This document shows positions 11,093-19,497 of a stretch of 64,000 bases of DNA, piece after piece. Within the stretch, counting starts at the first letter, position 1. Each line of letters begins with the position of its first letter. The translations under genes were made by a program, and so were the position numbers. Source of the stretch: Lachancea dasiensis. Lineage: Eukaryota; Ascomycota; Saccharomycetes; Saccharomycetales; Saccharomycetaceae. A model generated the notes under the pieces. That model saw only the letters and a list, made by a program, of their open reading frames with translations, was not told the origin of the DNA and searched no databases. The DNA lies in NCBI GenBank assembly GCA_900074725.1, contig LT598455.1, positions 1,055,802 to 1,119,801 on the forward strand. The letters are read 5' to 3'.

Positions 11093-12056
11093 TCAGTTTC
11101 GAAACGGAGCAGGCGGTAGTCCTGACAGCGATCTGATTAGAGCAATGTCATTGGTAACTTCTTCGGGCTTTAACGATTGCAAAGGTGGTGCAGACTTGGT
11201 GGACAGTCTATTTGTGCCTCTAGTCTTCTTCTTCTCTCGTTCTTTGTCGCCAAACAATAACGTATGGAGCTCGGACGAGTCACTGAGGCCCTGCAATAGC
11301 ATAGAGTCTGAGCTTTCGCTAGCGTAGTTTGGTGGTGCGGGAGAGTCCTTTGCGGAGGCAATTTCTTGATCCTCACTCATAGCCCGTGATGTAGCAGTGG
11401 TTGCCAGACGGCGCCTCAACGATCGGCGCTCTGTTCCAGTATCGGTAGCGCTTTCGTTAGCAGACATTTCTCTGCCAAATTCGTTGGGGGATGAGTCCCA
11501 AGCGGTGGCCGTAGCGCTTCTGGTGGTCTTGTGGAATTTGGCGCGCGAGTAGTCCATAGAGTACGAGTGAGAATTGGCGACTTCTGTCAGGAGCCTTTCC
11601 TCCTGTAATTTTTTCATTTTGGACTCCAGAGACTCGTACAGTTTCTCTTTACACAGCTTGATAATCTTCTCGTGCTCTTCTTTAGTCTTTTCTAAATCCT
11701 CCTGGAACTCGATACTCGAGCGATTCACACGATACTCTTCAAAAAGCCGCAAGCGCACCAGTTCAAAGTCTCGTTCTTCCTCGAGGTCTCGCAGTTCCCG
11801 TATAAGCTCTCTGCTGTTTCCTTGGTGTAACGTCGTCAATGTGGTTTGCAGAGACGTCAGCCTATTTCGATAATGTATGTCTCTCTCAACCGAAAAGCTG
11901 TGCGCAATCTTGCTGACTTTCGATTCGAAGTTGTGTCTTCTCTTATCCTTTCGGGAGATGGCTGTGTGCAATATTCGTCAGTGGTTAATATACCGCAATT
12001 CATTCTGTTCTAGAAGTCGGTGACATACTTTCAAATTGTGGAGTTGTGTTAGCCAT
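11093..12056 (-). CDS. SDS3: Sds3, Rpd3L deacetylase complex subunit (two exons)
   Basis: Subunit of the Rpd3L histone deacetylase complex, needed for its integrity and for Sin3 binding. Coding sequence is the complement of join(11093..11961, 12029..12056), giving 298 residues. Exon 1 is 28 bases, encoding MANTTPQFE plus one base. The 67-base intron restores reading into TISRKDKRRHNFESKV, matching the start of the S. cerevisiae protein (SRKDKRRFNIESKV). Without splicing the long frame has no ATG at its start; its first codon is TTG. Residues up to about 130 form a coiled-coil rich in Glu, Arg and Leu (LEEERDFELVRLRLFEEYRV), followed by an NESATDTG segment and a conserved C-terminus ending PPAPFRN. 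As I recall it, the S. cerevisiae gene (327 residues) is uninterrupted. Confidence 0.92.
11962..12028 (-). other. Spliceosomal intron of SDS3
   Basis: On the minus strand the intron runs from GTATGT (12028-12023) to CACAG (ending 11962), 67 bases, phase 1. A branch-point candidate TATTAAC lies at 11990-11984, one mismatch from TACTAAC, 22 bases before the 3' splice site. Removing it joins the only nearby ATG in a suitable position to the conserved Sds3 frame. Confidence 0.88.
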
Positions 12057-12195
12057 ATCTACTTGACCAAGCAGAGGTTTATTCTTATAGGGTTATGTTT
12101 GTTCGATGGCTGTTCATAATAGAGGGAACTTTTAAATTTATATACTCTCTTTTCGTAATGGGCATACTCAGCAGCTATGCGATGAGTGCGGCAAT

Positions 12196-13452
12196 ATGGG
12201 CCAAATAGAGCTTCTAGTCAGTAACAATGGCCTGATAAAAGGGATAAAGACTCAACTGGAACAGATCGATGCTTTTGAGAGGCCGATCAGGAGAGAAAAC
12301 AACCTCACGGTAATCAAAACCAAACTTGACATAAGCGATGCTACAATCAGAGAAATTCTATCTCACTATGGACCAGACGTGAAAACAAGAGAGTACCAGA
12401 ACAGCGTGGATGTGCATTTGAAAGTCGATCGCCTTTCTCAGTTCGTGGTCCAATATTTGGGCGAGCACTGTCCTGTAAACGAGGAGGAACTACAACACTT
12501 GCTTGAGCACTTGCCTTTGCGTTTCTCGCTCTACCAACCACTAGTATTATTCAACTTCTCTCAAGAACGCAGCTTTTTGCATAGCAGCTGGAAGAGACAA
12601 CTGGAAAAGCCTGGGTGTGGCGGGTTTATGAAAGCCATGTTAGCAGAGATGTTTCCGAATTTCTCTCACGTCGCTACCAACAGGCCCATTGTGGAGCACG
12701 ATACGATGCGCAGGCCATTTCACATCGTCCCTCTCGAAGGCGAGCTGCTCAGCGGGGCCGTCAGTCCGGAAACCTGGGAGCTCCCATCACAAGCGGATTT
12801 CGATCGAGCCCTATGGTGCCATGTGGTCCAAAATGGCATTCATCAGGTCTGGGCCCCCGCATTCACAATGTTCAGTCGCGGCAACATCAAGGAAAAGAAG
12901 CGGATTCTCGATCCGACGTCTTACCCCGAAGTTGAGGGCAACGACGTCGTGGACCTGTACGCGGGCATCGGATATTTCGCACTCAGCTATCTCAAACGCA
13001 GAGCAAGACGTATATTTTGTTTTGAATTGAACCCATGGAGTACTGAGGGGCTGCGACGTGGGGTCAACCTAAACAAATTCTCCGGCGAATGCAACATTTT
13101 TCAGCAATCAAACGAAGATTGTCTCCTGCAATTGGAGCGTTTTGAGTTTCTACAAATTCGCCACATTAATTTGGGACTTCTTCCAACCAGTCGGCAGGGG
13201 TACCCATGGGCACTGCATCTCGTTTTGAAATATGGAGCTACTCCGACCACTACGTTACATATACACGAGAACGTTCATATCGGTGATATTGAGAGCGGGA
13301 ACTTCGCTCAACAGGTTTTAAAGACGCTTAGCGACCTTGAGGGTAGATTATCTTTTACTCTTGCTCATGTCGAAAAAGTCAAGACATTTGCACCCGACGT
13401 TTGGCACTGCGTCCTAGACCTTGAGGTATCAAAAAGGCCAGAGTTTCATTAG
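12196..13452 (+). CDS. TRM12: tRNA wybutosine-synthesizing protein 2 (TYW2)
   Basis: S-adenosylmethionine-dependent enzyme that transfers the alpha-amino-alpha-carboxypropyl group to the modified guanosine at position 37 of tRNA-Phe, a step in wybutosine synthesis. The 418-residue protein has the class I SAM-binding fold typical of the Trm5/TYW2 family: motif VDLYAGIGYFAL at about residues 251-262 and the acidic strand IFCFELNPWSTEGLRRG after it. An upstream segment VWAPAFTMFSRGNIKEKKR is the family's linker. The S. cerevisiae protein is 462 residues. The promoter is shared with SDS3 across only about 140 bases, and two tiny upstream frames (see findings) lie just before or over the start. 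Confidence 0.9.
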   Translation: MGQIELLVSNNGLIKGIKTQLEQIDAFERPIRRENNLTVIKTKLDISDATIREILSHYGPDVKTREYQNSVDVHLKVDRLSQFVVQYLGEHCPVNEEELQHLLEHLPLRFSLYQPLVLFNFSQERSFLHSSWKRQLEKPGCGGFMKAMLAEMFPNFSHVATNRPIVEHDTMRRPFHIVPLEGELLSGAVSPETWELPSQADFDRALWCHVVQNGIHQVWAPAFTMFSRGNIKEKKRILDPTSYPEVEGNDVVDLYAGIGYFALSYLKRRARRIFCFELNPWSTEGLRRGVNLNKFSGECNIFQQSNEDCLLQLERFEFLQIRHINLGLLPTSRQGYPWALHLVLKYGATPTTTLHIHENVHIGDIESGNFAQQVLKTLSDLEGRLSFTLAHVEKVKTFAPDVWHCVLDLEVSKRPEFH

Positions 13453-13774
13453 GTACCTACTTACACAAGAGTTATTATTAACCTGGTCAAAATTTTAATA
13501 AAAACTCGCGGAAACCGGAGGGAAAGGGCTGCTGAGTACTATGAATTCATTGGGATTAGCACATATGTATCAAAATAACCAGACTCATTCAAGGCACGAA
13601 GTTGTCTTGATTGTTTTGATATAGAGCGTTTCTGATGATGACCTTAGTTTGTCAAAACCCCGATATATTTAACCGTTTATTATTATTGTAGAGATAAAAA
13701 ATGGCAACAACACCTCAGAACCAAACAAACCTAGCAGACGGTGGGTTTACACAACCACAGTTCTTGTCAAAATC
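13453..13774. other. TRM12-CRZ1 intergenic region with an upstream frame
   Basis: 322 bases containing the TRM12 3' end and the CRZ1 promoter and leader. From 13701 an upstream open frame of 31 codons overlaps the CRZ1 start by 22 bases in another frame (stop at 13794-13796). No other clear site was recognised. Confidence 0.5.
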
Positions 13775-15421
13775 ATGGACTTTGAACAGTTTATGAGCTA
13801 TCAAAAGAAGTCCGAGAGCGAAAATGGAAGCTCCAGCCCAAATGAGCAGCCCAGTTTTCACAATAGAGGCTCATCTCCCACAAGCGCTAGGTTTTTTGGC
13901 AAGAATGCCCCACTCCGGTTGGATACAGGGATAAGGATGCCGACAAATGTACCCGATGACTCTCTGGATGCTGCAGAAAAGATGTTTCTGTCGCCCCTCA
14001 GTGACGAAGCGCCGGACATTTTCTCCGTAGGGTCCCATTTAACAACACCGAAAATTACCATTGAGCCTACGGTTGAAGTGGCCGGGAACTATAACCAGAA
14101 TGAAGGAATGCTGCCGTCAAGAGAGACGGAAGGAGCTGGCCCTGGTGTTTTTATGCAGTTCCTTACATCTCAGCAGCAGGAACCATATGCCGAACAAACA
14201 ACTTACGTTCCGCCGCCAAATCGCGAAAATACACGTTCAAGACTACTGCCCAATTTCAATGAGGACTCCATTTCGGAAAGGTCACCTTCAGTACACTCAG
14301 TCTACTCTGCTGCTTCTTTCAATGATAACGGGCCGGGGACATGGCAGCTGCAAGACATGGCCCTTTCACCGGCCCCGTCCCGTCTTACCACAGGAGACGA
14401 CGAGCTGGACGAGATTCTGAGTATAAACTCCACTAACGAACCTTTTTACGACGCTGAATACGGGCCTTCTAATATCGCTGTACCAAACTCTGACAATTTC
14501 TTAGACCCGGTTGGCAACGTTTTCGAAGGAGACGGTAGCGTATACTTCGGTCAGTCAGATCCGCTTCAACGTAGTCCGAATGTTCCAGCTAGAGATTTCC
14601 TGAAGCCGCAGATATCAATCGAGGAGTTCAAAGCACTTTCTCCCGCAGAAACCGTTAGACATAGGCAATTCAGCAACGCATCTTCTCCTATGTCCTTTCA
14701 CACCGCTCGGCAGAATACTGACTTTCTTTCAGTCCAAGCTGACGATCCTGCTTTAACCAGTGAAGATGAAAGAAGCATACATGACATGATGCGCCAAGGA
14801 CGTAAGATCCGACGCAGGTCTACCCAATTATCACGTCGACTAAGCGCCTCAAGCAGAAGTCTTTCTGCCGATGAGAAAGCTCGCTCTTTGAGTGAAGATC
14901 GCGAAAAGCTCATGGCACTGGCTGCTCTCAAACCTTATAAATCTCACAATGATCACTTTGGAACCTACGCCGACAGTGAAGGAGTGGACAGTGAGAAATC
15001 GCCCTCCTCTGACACATTGAATCTGGTGCGCAGAAAAAGCTCACAAAAAAATCCAGCTGTGTATGCCTGCCACGTTTGTGATAAGAAATTTACCAGACCT
15101 TACAACTTGAAATCGCACTTAAAGACTCACACCGATGAGAGGCCATTCGTATGCAGTATATGTGGTAAGGCTTTTGCAAGGCAACACGATCGCAAACGCC
15201 ACGAAGACCTTCATTCGGGTAAGAAGAGGTACATATGCCAGGGAAATCTGAAGGACGGAAGTCAATGGGGCTGTGGAAAGAAGTTTGCCAGGAGCGATGC
15301 CCTAGGTCGACATTTCAAGACGGAGGGCGGAAAAAGATGCATCGCTCCGCTTTACGAGGAAGTTTCTAGAGAGCGCGCAGCGGGTCGTGAAACCGACCTG
15401 GACCTTCCGGTAGACTTTTGA
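13775..15421 (+). CDS. CRZ1: Calcineurin-responsive zinc-finger factor Crz1
   Basis: Transcription factor dephosphorylated by calcineurin and imported to the nucleus in response to calcium, activating cell-wall and ion-homeostasis genes. The 548-residue protein has a long, low-complexity, Ser/Asn/Pro-rich N-terminal region. A PxIxIx-type calcineurin docking motif, PQISIE, is at about residues 278-283. A serine-rich basic region ([18 protein letters not shown]) follows near 348-365. The C-terminal zinc fingers begin at about residue 431: [42 protein letters not shown], and a third atypical finger ending [18 protein letters not shown]. The fingers are nearly identical to S. cerevisiae Crz1 (678 residues), the rest is divergent. 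SAM50 follows, as in S. cerevisiae (YNL027W, YNL026W). Confidence 0.95.
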   Translation: MDFEQFMSYQKKSESENGSSSPNEQPSFHNRGSSPTSARFFGKNAPLRLDTGIRMPTNVPDDSLDAAEKMFLSPLSDEAPDIFSVGSHLTTPKITIEPTVEVAGNYNQNEGMLPSRETEGAGPGVFMQFLTSQQQEPYAEQTTYVPPPNRENTRSRLLPNFNEDSISERSPSVHSVYSAASFNDNGPGTWQLQDMALSPAPSRLTTGDDELDEILSINSTNEPFYDAEYGPSNIAVPNSDNFLDPVGNVFEGDGSVYFGQSDPLQRSPNVPARDFLKPQISIEEFKALSPAETVRHRQFSNASSPMSFHTARQNTDFLSVQADDPALTSEDERSIHDMMRQGRKIRRRSTQLSRRLSASSRSLSADEKARSLSEDREKLMALAALKPYKSHNDHFGTYADSEGVDSEKSPSSDTLNLVRRKSSQKNPAVYACHVCDKKFTRPYNLKSHLKTHTDERPFVCSICGKAFARQHDRKRHEDLHSGKKRYICQGNLKDGSQWGCGKKFARSDALGRHFKTEGGKRCIAPLYEEVSRERAAGRETDLDLPVDF

Positions 15422-15706
15422 TCAATTCGTGATAGAGAGCCATTATAAAGTAGGTGTAATCATTAGAGCATATACGTTATCGCTAGGACTGTAATATTAA
15501 GAACTTAAAGCTAGCTAGATACAAATCAAAAATTTCGCACTCATCAAGTATAACTGCTTGTCAGTTGAATTGCTTGTCAGTTGAAGACTGCTCTTTTTTT
15601 ATGTCACTTTTTTAGTCAAGCTGTGTCTAAACGGCCGTTCAACTTATTAAAAGCAGTCCATAGACCAATTTGATTTCTCTCATCCCAAGACCGAAAAATA
15701 AGCCAA

Positions 15707-17194
15707 ATGGACGGCCCTGACCTTGATGAGCCTTTAGAATCAAGAATACTGCTAAATGCTAACAAGGACTCAATACTCAATGAGATTGAGGTTAAACACC
15801 AGCAGCTTTTACAAACCCAGCAGACGCGTTATGCAAAGAGCCTACTGTCTCAGAATTTGCATACGCCAGTCAAACTATCAAACGTTATAGTCCAAAATGC
15901 TGAATGTGTACGCTCCACGGTTTTACAAAACTACCTAGACCATACTATAGGCAAAGCTACTACTTTTCAAGAGCTATGTCAACAATCTGATATCTTGAAC
16001 ATGAAGCTCATCTCGAATGGGCTGGTCGAAAACTGCATCCAGACAATCGATAGCAGAGGTGTGCTGCACTACAATTTAGAAAACTCAATTCTTTCACCAA
16101 GCTACGCGATGCCGCATGGGCCAAATCAAAACATATCAGTTGTTGACATTGTGTCCATTCTTAAGCTTCAACCGCTAAAAAAGTTCACAGCCAAGACTGG
16201 AACGAATATTGGAAATGGTGAAGGGGATGGTTATCTTCAATTTCAATGGCGTAACGCACTAGGCGGTGGCGAGAAGTTTACGTTTGATGCCACCAAAGGG
16301 ACAAAAACGCATTCATCGTACCTCATTGATTATCAACAGCCTATCTCACCCTGGTGGTCCTGGGACTCTGCACTCTACAAAAACTCTAGGGAGCTTGGGA
16401 GCTCTGAGCTCTTTTTAAGAGGTCTACGAGGCTCTTTAAGATCTTCTTTTGAAAAGCATTCTAGTGTTAACCACGAACTACAATTAGAAAGTGTTTGGCG
16501 TACCACTAGAGCGACCACAAGCCGTAGCTCTAACTCTTTACTAGCAGAATGTGGCGACGATTTGAAAAATGTTTTGGGATATTCTTTATTCTGGGATTCG
16601 CGTGATAGACCCATTTTTCCATTTTCAGGAACTTTCCTTAAGGTGTCGAACGAAGTGGCACTTAGCAGATTCTTGAAATCCAGTTTTGAAGCTTCAAAGG
16701 TTAAAAGTTGGAAGGAGAATAATTTTATCACGGCAAGTGCTACAGTGAAGGGCGGTTACATCAACAATCTTCACCCCACGACAAAACCGCTTCATATCAG
16801 CGACAAATTTCATAGTGGTGGTAGCAACGATGTCCGCAGCTTTCAGTTAATGGGACTGGGTCCGAAAGATCTTTATGATTCTCTCGGTGGTGATGCGTTT
16901 ATCTCTTATGGACTAAGTGTCTTTAGTCGGCTTCCGATAAAACGCTGGTCTGAATCTAACTTTAGACTGCATGCCTTTTTTAATGGCGGGAGACTAATAA
17001 ATTCCAATGGCTGTAATGTGAGTTCCTGCCTGAGATCATTATCACAAGAGCATTCCACATCAACAGGTTTTGGTATCGTATTTGGCCATCCCTTGGCAAG
17101 GTTCGAACTAAACTTCACTCTTCCACTCACAGCTCACACCGGTGACTCTGTAAGAAAGGGTTTCCAATATGGAATTGGTTTGTCATTTCTATAA
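15707..17194 (+). CDS. SAM50: Sam50/Tob55, core of the mitochondrial sorting and assembly machinery
   Basis: Essential beta-barrel protein (Omp85/BamA family) that folds beta-barrels into the mitochondrial outer membrane. The 495 residues comprise a divergent N-terminus, one POTRA domain at about residues 60-150, then a 16-strand barrel. Barrel landmarks include SGGSNDVRSFQLMGLGPKDL (the conserved loop 6 region, in which the usual RGF is RSF) and the terminal beta-signal region ending FQYGIGLSFL. Length is close to S. cerevisiae Sam50 (484). The ATG at 15707 is the first in the frame. Placed directly downstream of CRZ1 and tail-to-tail with CAB2. Confidence 0.95.
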   Translation: MDGPDLDEPLESRILLNANKDSILNEIEVKHQQLLQTQQTRYAKSLLSQNLHTPVKLSNVIVQNAECVRSTVLQNYLDHTIGKATTFQELCQQSDILNMKLISNGLVENCIQTIDSRGVLHYNLENSILSPSYAMPHGPNQNISVVDIVSILKLQPLKKFTAKTGTNIGNGEGDGYLQFQWRNALGGGEKFTFDATKGTKTHSSYLIDYQQPISPWWSWDSALYKNSRELGSSELFLRGLRGSLRSSFEKHSSVNHELQLESVWRTTRATTSRSSNSLLAECGDDLKNVLGYSLFWDSRDRPIFPFSGTFLKVSNEVALSRFLKSSFEASKVKSWKENNFITASATVKGGYINNLHPTTKPLHISDKFHSGGSNDVRSFQLMGLGPKDLYDSLGGDAFISYGLSVFSRLPIKRWSESNFRLHAFFNGGRLINSNGCNVSSCLRSLSQEHSTSTGFGIVFGHPLARFELNFTLPLTAHTGDSVRKGFQYGIGLSFL

Positions 17195-17278
17195 ACTTGT
17201 ATTTAAGTGAGAATCATTTCTCGAGACATTAATGAAAGATTTTGTAATTAGGTCATTAGTGTGCTTGTTCTGTTACGT

Positions 17279-18334
17279 TCACGATTGCTCTGCCTGCTGG
17301 CTTATCCATATATTGTGATGTTTGATGACTTCTGGAACAATCATCGCCTCGATGATCTGTTCTCCGGAGTTGCTCCGTATCCATGAGCCTTTGCGGTTTT
17401 GCTCGGAAACAAAAACCACCTCCCTATTTCTTGTTTGTAGTAAATTGCCGATGACCAACTGGTGGTTGTAGCGGTCCAACGCATGTGTGGCTTTTTTGAT
17501 TAGAATACTCTCATCTGTCTCCAGTTTGAAGGACACAATCATTGCTTGGGCAGCCCACGACGTCACCAATCTCTTCAAAAATTTGGGGACTGGATCTAGA
17601 TCAACGATTAGTTTCCCATCTACCGGCGTATGATGACTTGAATTGGAATTTGAACCAGGCTCGTGAAACTCGCTGGACTGGATTTTGTGCTCAGGAAGCT
17701 TGGAGTGCGGCACGAAAAAATCACTGACAGCAGCTGCCAGATAAAACAAACTGCCACTGCTGTTCAAAAGTTGGGCGATCGATTTCAGGGACCATAAGTA
17801 CTGGTTCACTGTGGTGAACGGCAATAAAAGAAGTCTTTTCTCCTCGTGAAGGTATTTGTCAAAGAGCAACTTATTTGCCAACAACTTTTCCTTGTATTTC
17901 GGAGCTAGGCCACCATGTTGGTCGAAATAATCCAGGAAGCATGTGTCACTGTTGTGGGTGAAGCTCCTATTGAACGGCGTCAGGGAAAACTCTCTATGCA
18001 GAAAGATAACGGAGTAGCCCTCATATAAAAACTGTTCGGCACTGGATGCACCTCTAGTGCCGGCAGAAAAGTTGTCGATAAACCGAACTGTGTTATTCTC
18101 CAAGGGCACTGTGGTTCCACCTGATGTTACCAAAACAATTCGAGATCTTTCCATCGAGAGTTGGGCCTGGATAAAGTCATCGGCCTCCTTTATAAGGTCG
18201 TCAAGGTATTCTGGCCTTGGGTTACACAGGAAGAACTTTTCTTCCGCAGTGTCATCGGCCGGTGGTTGTAAGCCTGCATCAAACGACCTATCGATTGCCC
18301 TAGAGATCTCTGTCGTAGAGGTGTGAATGGGCAT
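17279..18334 (-). CDS. CAB2: Phosphopantothenoylcysteine synthetase
   Basis: Second enzyme of the coenzyme A pathway from phosphopantothenate: it condenses 4'-phosphopantothenate with cysteine using CTP (or ATP). The 351 residues carry the substrate-binding segment LVTSGGTTVPLENNTVRF near residue 65-82 followed by IDNFSAGTRGASSAE, then LLPFTTVNQYLWSLKSIA, YLAAAVSDFFVPHSKLPEHK, and the C-terminal IVSFKLETDESILIKKA and RYNHQLVIGNLLQTR. The start at 18334 gives a slightly shorter N-terminus than S. cerevisiae Cab2 (365). A possible 55-base upstream intron beginning GTAAGT would add three residues, but I see no branch point and do not accept it. Confidence 0.95.
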   Translation of the reverse strand: MPIHTSTTEISRAIDRSFDAGLQPPADDTAEEKFFLCNPRPEYLDDLIKEADDFIQAQLSMERSRIVLVTSGGTTVPLENNTVRFIDNFSAGTRGASSAEQFLYEGYSVIFLHREFSLTPFNRSFTHNSDTCFLDYFDQHGGLAPKYKEKLLANKLLFDKYLHEEKRLLLLPFTTVNQYLWSLKSIAQLLNSSGSLFYLAAAVSDFFVPHSKLPEHKIQSSEFHEPGSNSNSSHHTPVDGKLIVDLDPVPKFLKRLVTSWAAQAMIVSFKLETDESILIKKATHALDRYNHQLVIGNLLQTRNREVVFVSEQNRKGSWIRSNSGEQIIEAMIVPEVIKHHNIWISQQAEQS

Positions 18335-18509
18335 GTAAGGCTGGTGAATGTGTAGGTGACGTCTTCGAGATGGCTTTTTAAGCGAGCTTACTTACCATGA
18401 ACACTTGACAGAGAAGAGTTAAAGGTAGGTGGTATACGAGGCAGACAGTAGTGCACGAGGCTTTCATGTGCTGATATTAATACAAATTCTTGGCGTTGTT
18501 TTAAAAATT
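18335..18509. promoter_or_regulatory. CAB2 promoter, upstream of tRNA-Ile
   Basis: 175 bases between the CAB2 start and the tRNA gene. It holds the CAB2 promoter on the minus strand, with an upstream ATG (18398-18396) followed after six codons by a stop, a potential short upstream frame. Nothing else was recognised. Confidence 0.4.
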
Positions 18510-18583
18510 GGTCTCTTGGCCCAGTTGGTTAAGGCACCGTGCTAATAACGCGGGGATCAGCGGTTCGATCCCGCTAGAGACCA
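18510..18583 (+). tRNA. tRNA-Ile (anticodon AAU)
   Basis: A 74-base intronless tRNA. The acceptor stem pairs GGTCTCT with AGAGACC, the D-loop contains AGTTGGTTAA, the anticodon loop is CTAATAA (anticodon AAT), and the T arm is AGCGG-TTCGATC-CCGCT with an exact B box. The sequence is, as far as I recall, identical to S. cerevisiae tRNA-Ile(AAU), and one such gene lies near PUB1 there too. Confidence 0.98.
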
Positions 18584-18587
18584 TTTA

Positions 18588-18593
18588 TTTTTT
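18588..18593 (+). terminator. RNA polymerase III terminator
   Basis: A run of six T residues five bases after the tRNA end, the usual Pol III stop signal. Confidence 0.85.
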
Positions 18594-19497
18594 GTCGGGT
18601 TTCCTAAAATCCCTTTTTGGATACCTACAACCGTACACAGTTGAAGAGGCCCGACATGGAAGACCTGGACTGCTAAATAGGTGCAACAGGGCGCTCAAGT
18701 CTATGAAGACTGGTAGGGAAACAATCACAATCGGATCGACACATATGTGGATCACATGACGCGACAGCGACACGGTCTTGGTATTGTGTTTAGCAGTTGA
18801 CTAAAGACAGCTAGACTTAAGTGATCGCTGTTCAAGTCACAGGATTTGTTTCCTCTCGATCTACTGTCCGTCTCCTGTTTTCCGCACCTACGAATTCTGC
18901 TAAGTTTTATGACATTGTCATGGACTCCCTAAATGAGTGGAAAATAGTGCGATATTTCAATCAAACGCCCGTTACTCATGAGTGCCCATCCCCATTAGTT
19001 TGGTTAGGCAGGAACATTACCCATTCAATCAGGATGCCAAAGCAGGCGTTAGGTTGTTTGTTATTGAAGATGTAATTTAGCGCGTTCGTTAACTATGAGT
19101 CGCGGGCTAGTTGGACAGTGGGAAGAAAAAAATGGTCAAAAAAACGGTTAGTATCGGATCTCCTCACCTTTCGTTTGTCAAGGTTTAGCATCAATTCCAA
19201 ACCGAGGTCGCAAGTGGATTGCTTTTTGCGAAGGCGTACTCTGAGTCTAGTGGCTGGCTTTTTGGCTCTCTCTTTATCCGAATACCGAGAATAATTTGGA
19301 CCAGTGGTACTGTTGGTGGAAGGAATTTTGAAAAATACTCTCAATTGCAGTGTACTTTGATCACTCACAGATTTTGAATCGCTCACTCATATCTCCCAAT
19401 CGAATTGATTTGAGAGTTGTACTTGTGTCAAGATCCCGGCATTTTTTTTATATAACCTATTGGACGCATTATAGACCTTCTGTGATACATTAAACAA
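18594..19497. other. Intergenic region between tRNA-Ile and PUB1
   Basis: About 900 bases without a supported gene. Open frames at 18821-19075 (plus) and 19093-19386 (minus, GTG start) lack homology or a proper start. The proximal part is the PUB1 promoter; TTTTTATATAA just upstream of the PUB1 ATG (about 19447-19457) is the clearest TATA-like element. No solo LTR was recognised beside the tRNA. Confidence 0.45.

Noticed and set aside
13741-13760. Tiny intron before the CRZ1 ATG (GTGGGT to CACAG)
   Set aside because: Twenty bases is far too short for a spliceosomal intron and there is no branch point.
18341-18395. Possible 55-base intron upstream of CAB2 (GTAAGT to CACCAG)
   Set aside because: It would keep frame and add Met-Pro-Tyr, but no TACTAAC-like branch point is present and the ATG at 18334 already gives a good start.
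19093-19386. 97-codon minus-strand frame upstream of PUB1
   Set aside because: Starts with GTG directly after an in-frame stop, has no homology I recognise, and lies in the PUB1 promoter.
18594-19497. Solo LTR next to tRNA-Ile
   Set aside because: tRNA flanks are common LTR sites in yeast, but I found no TG...CA ends with target duplication or recognisable LTR sequence.
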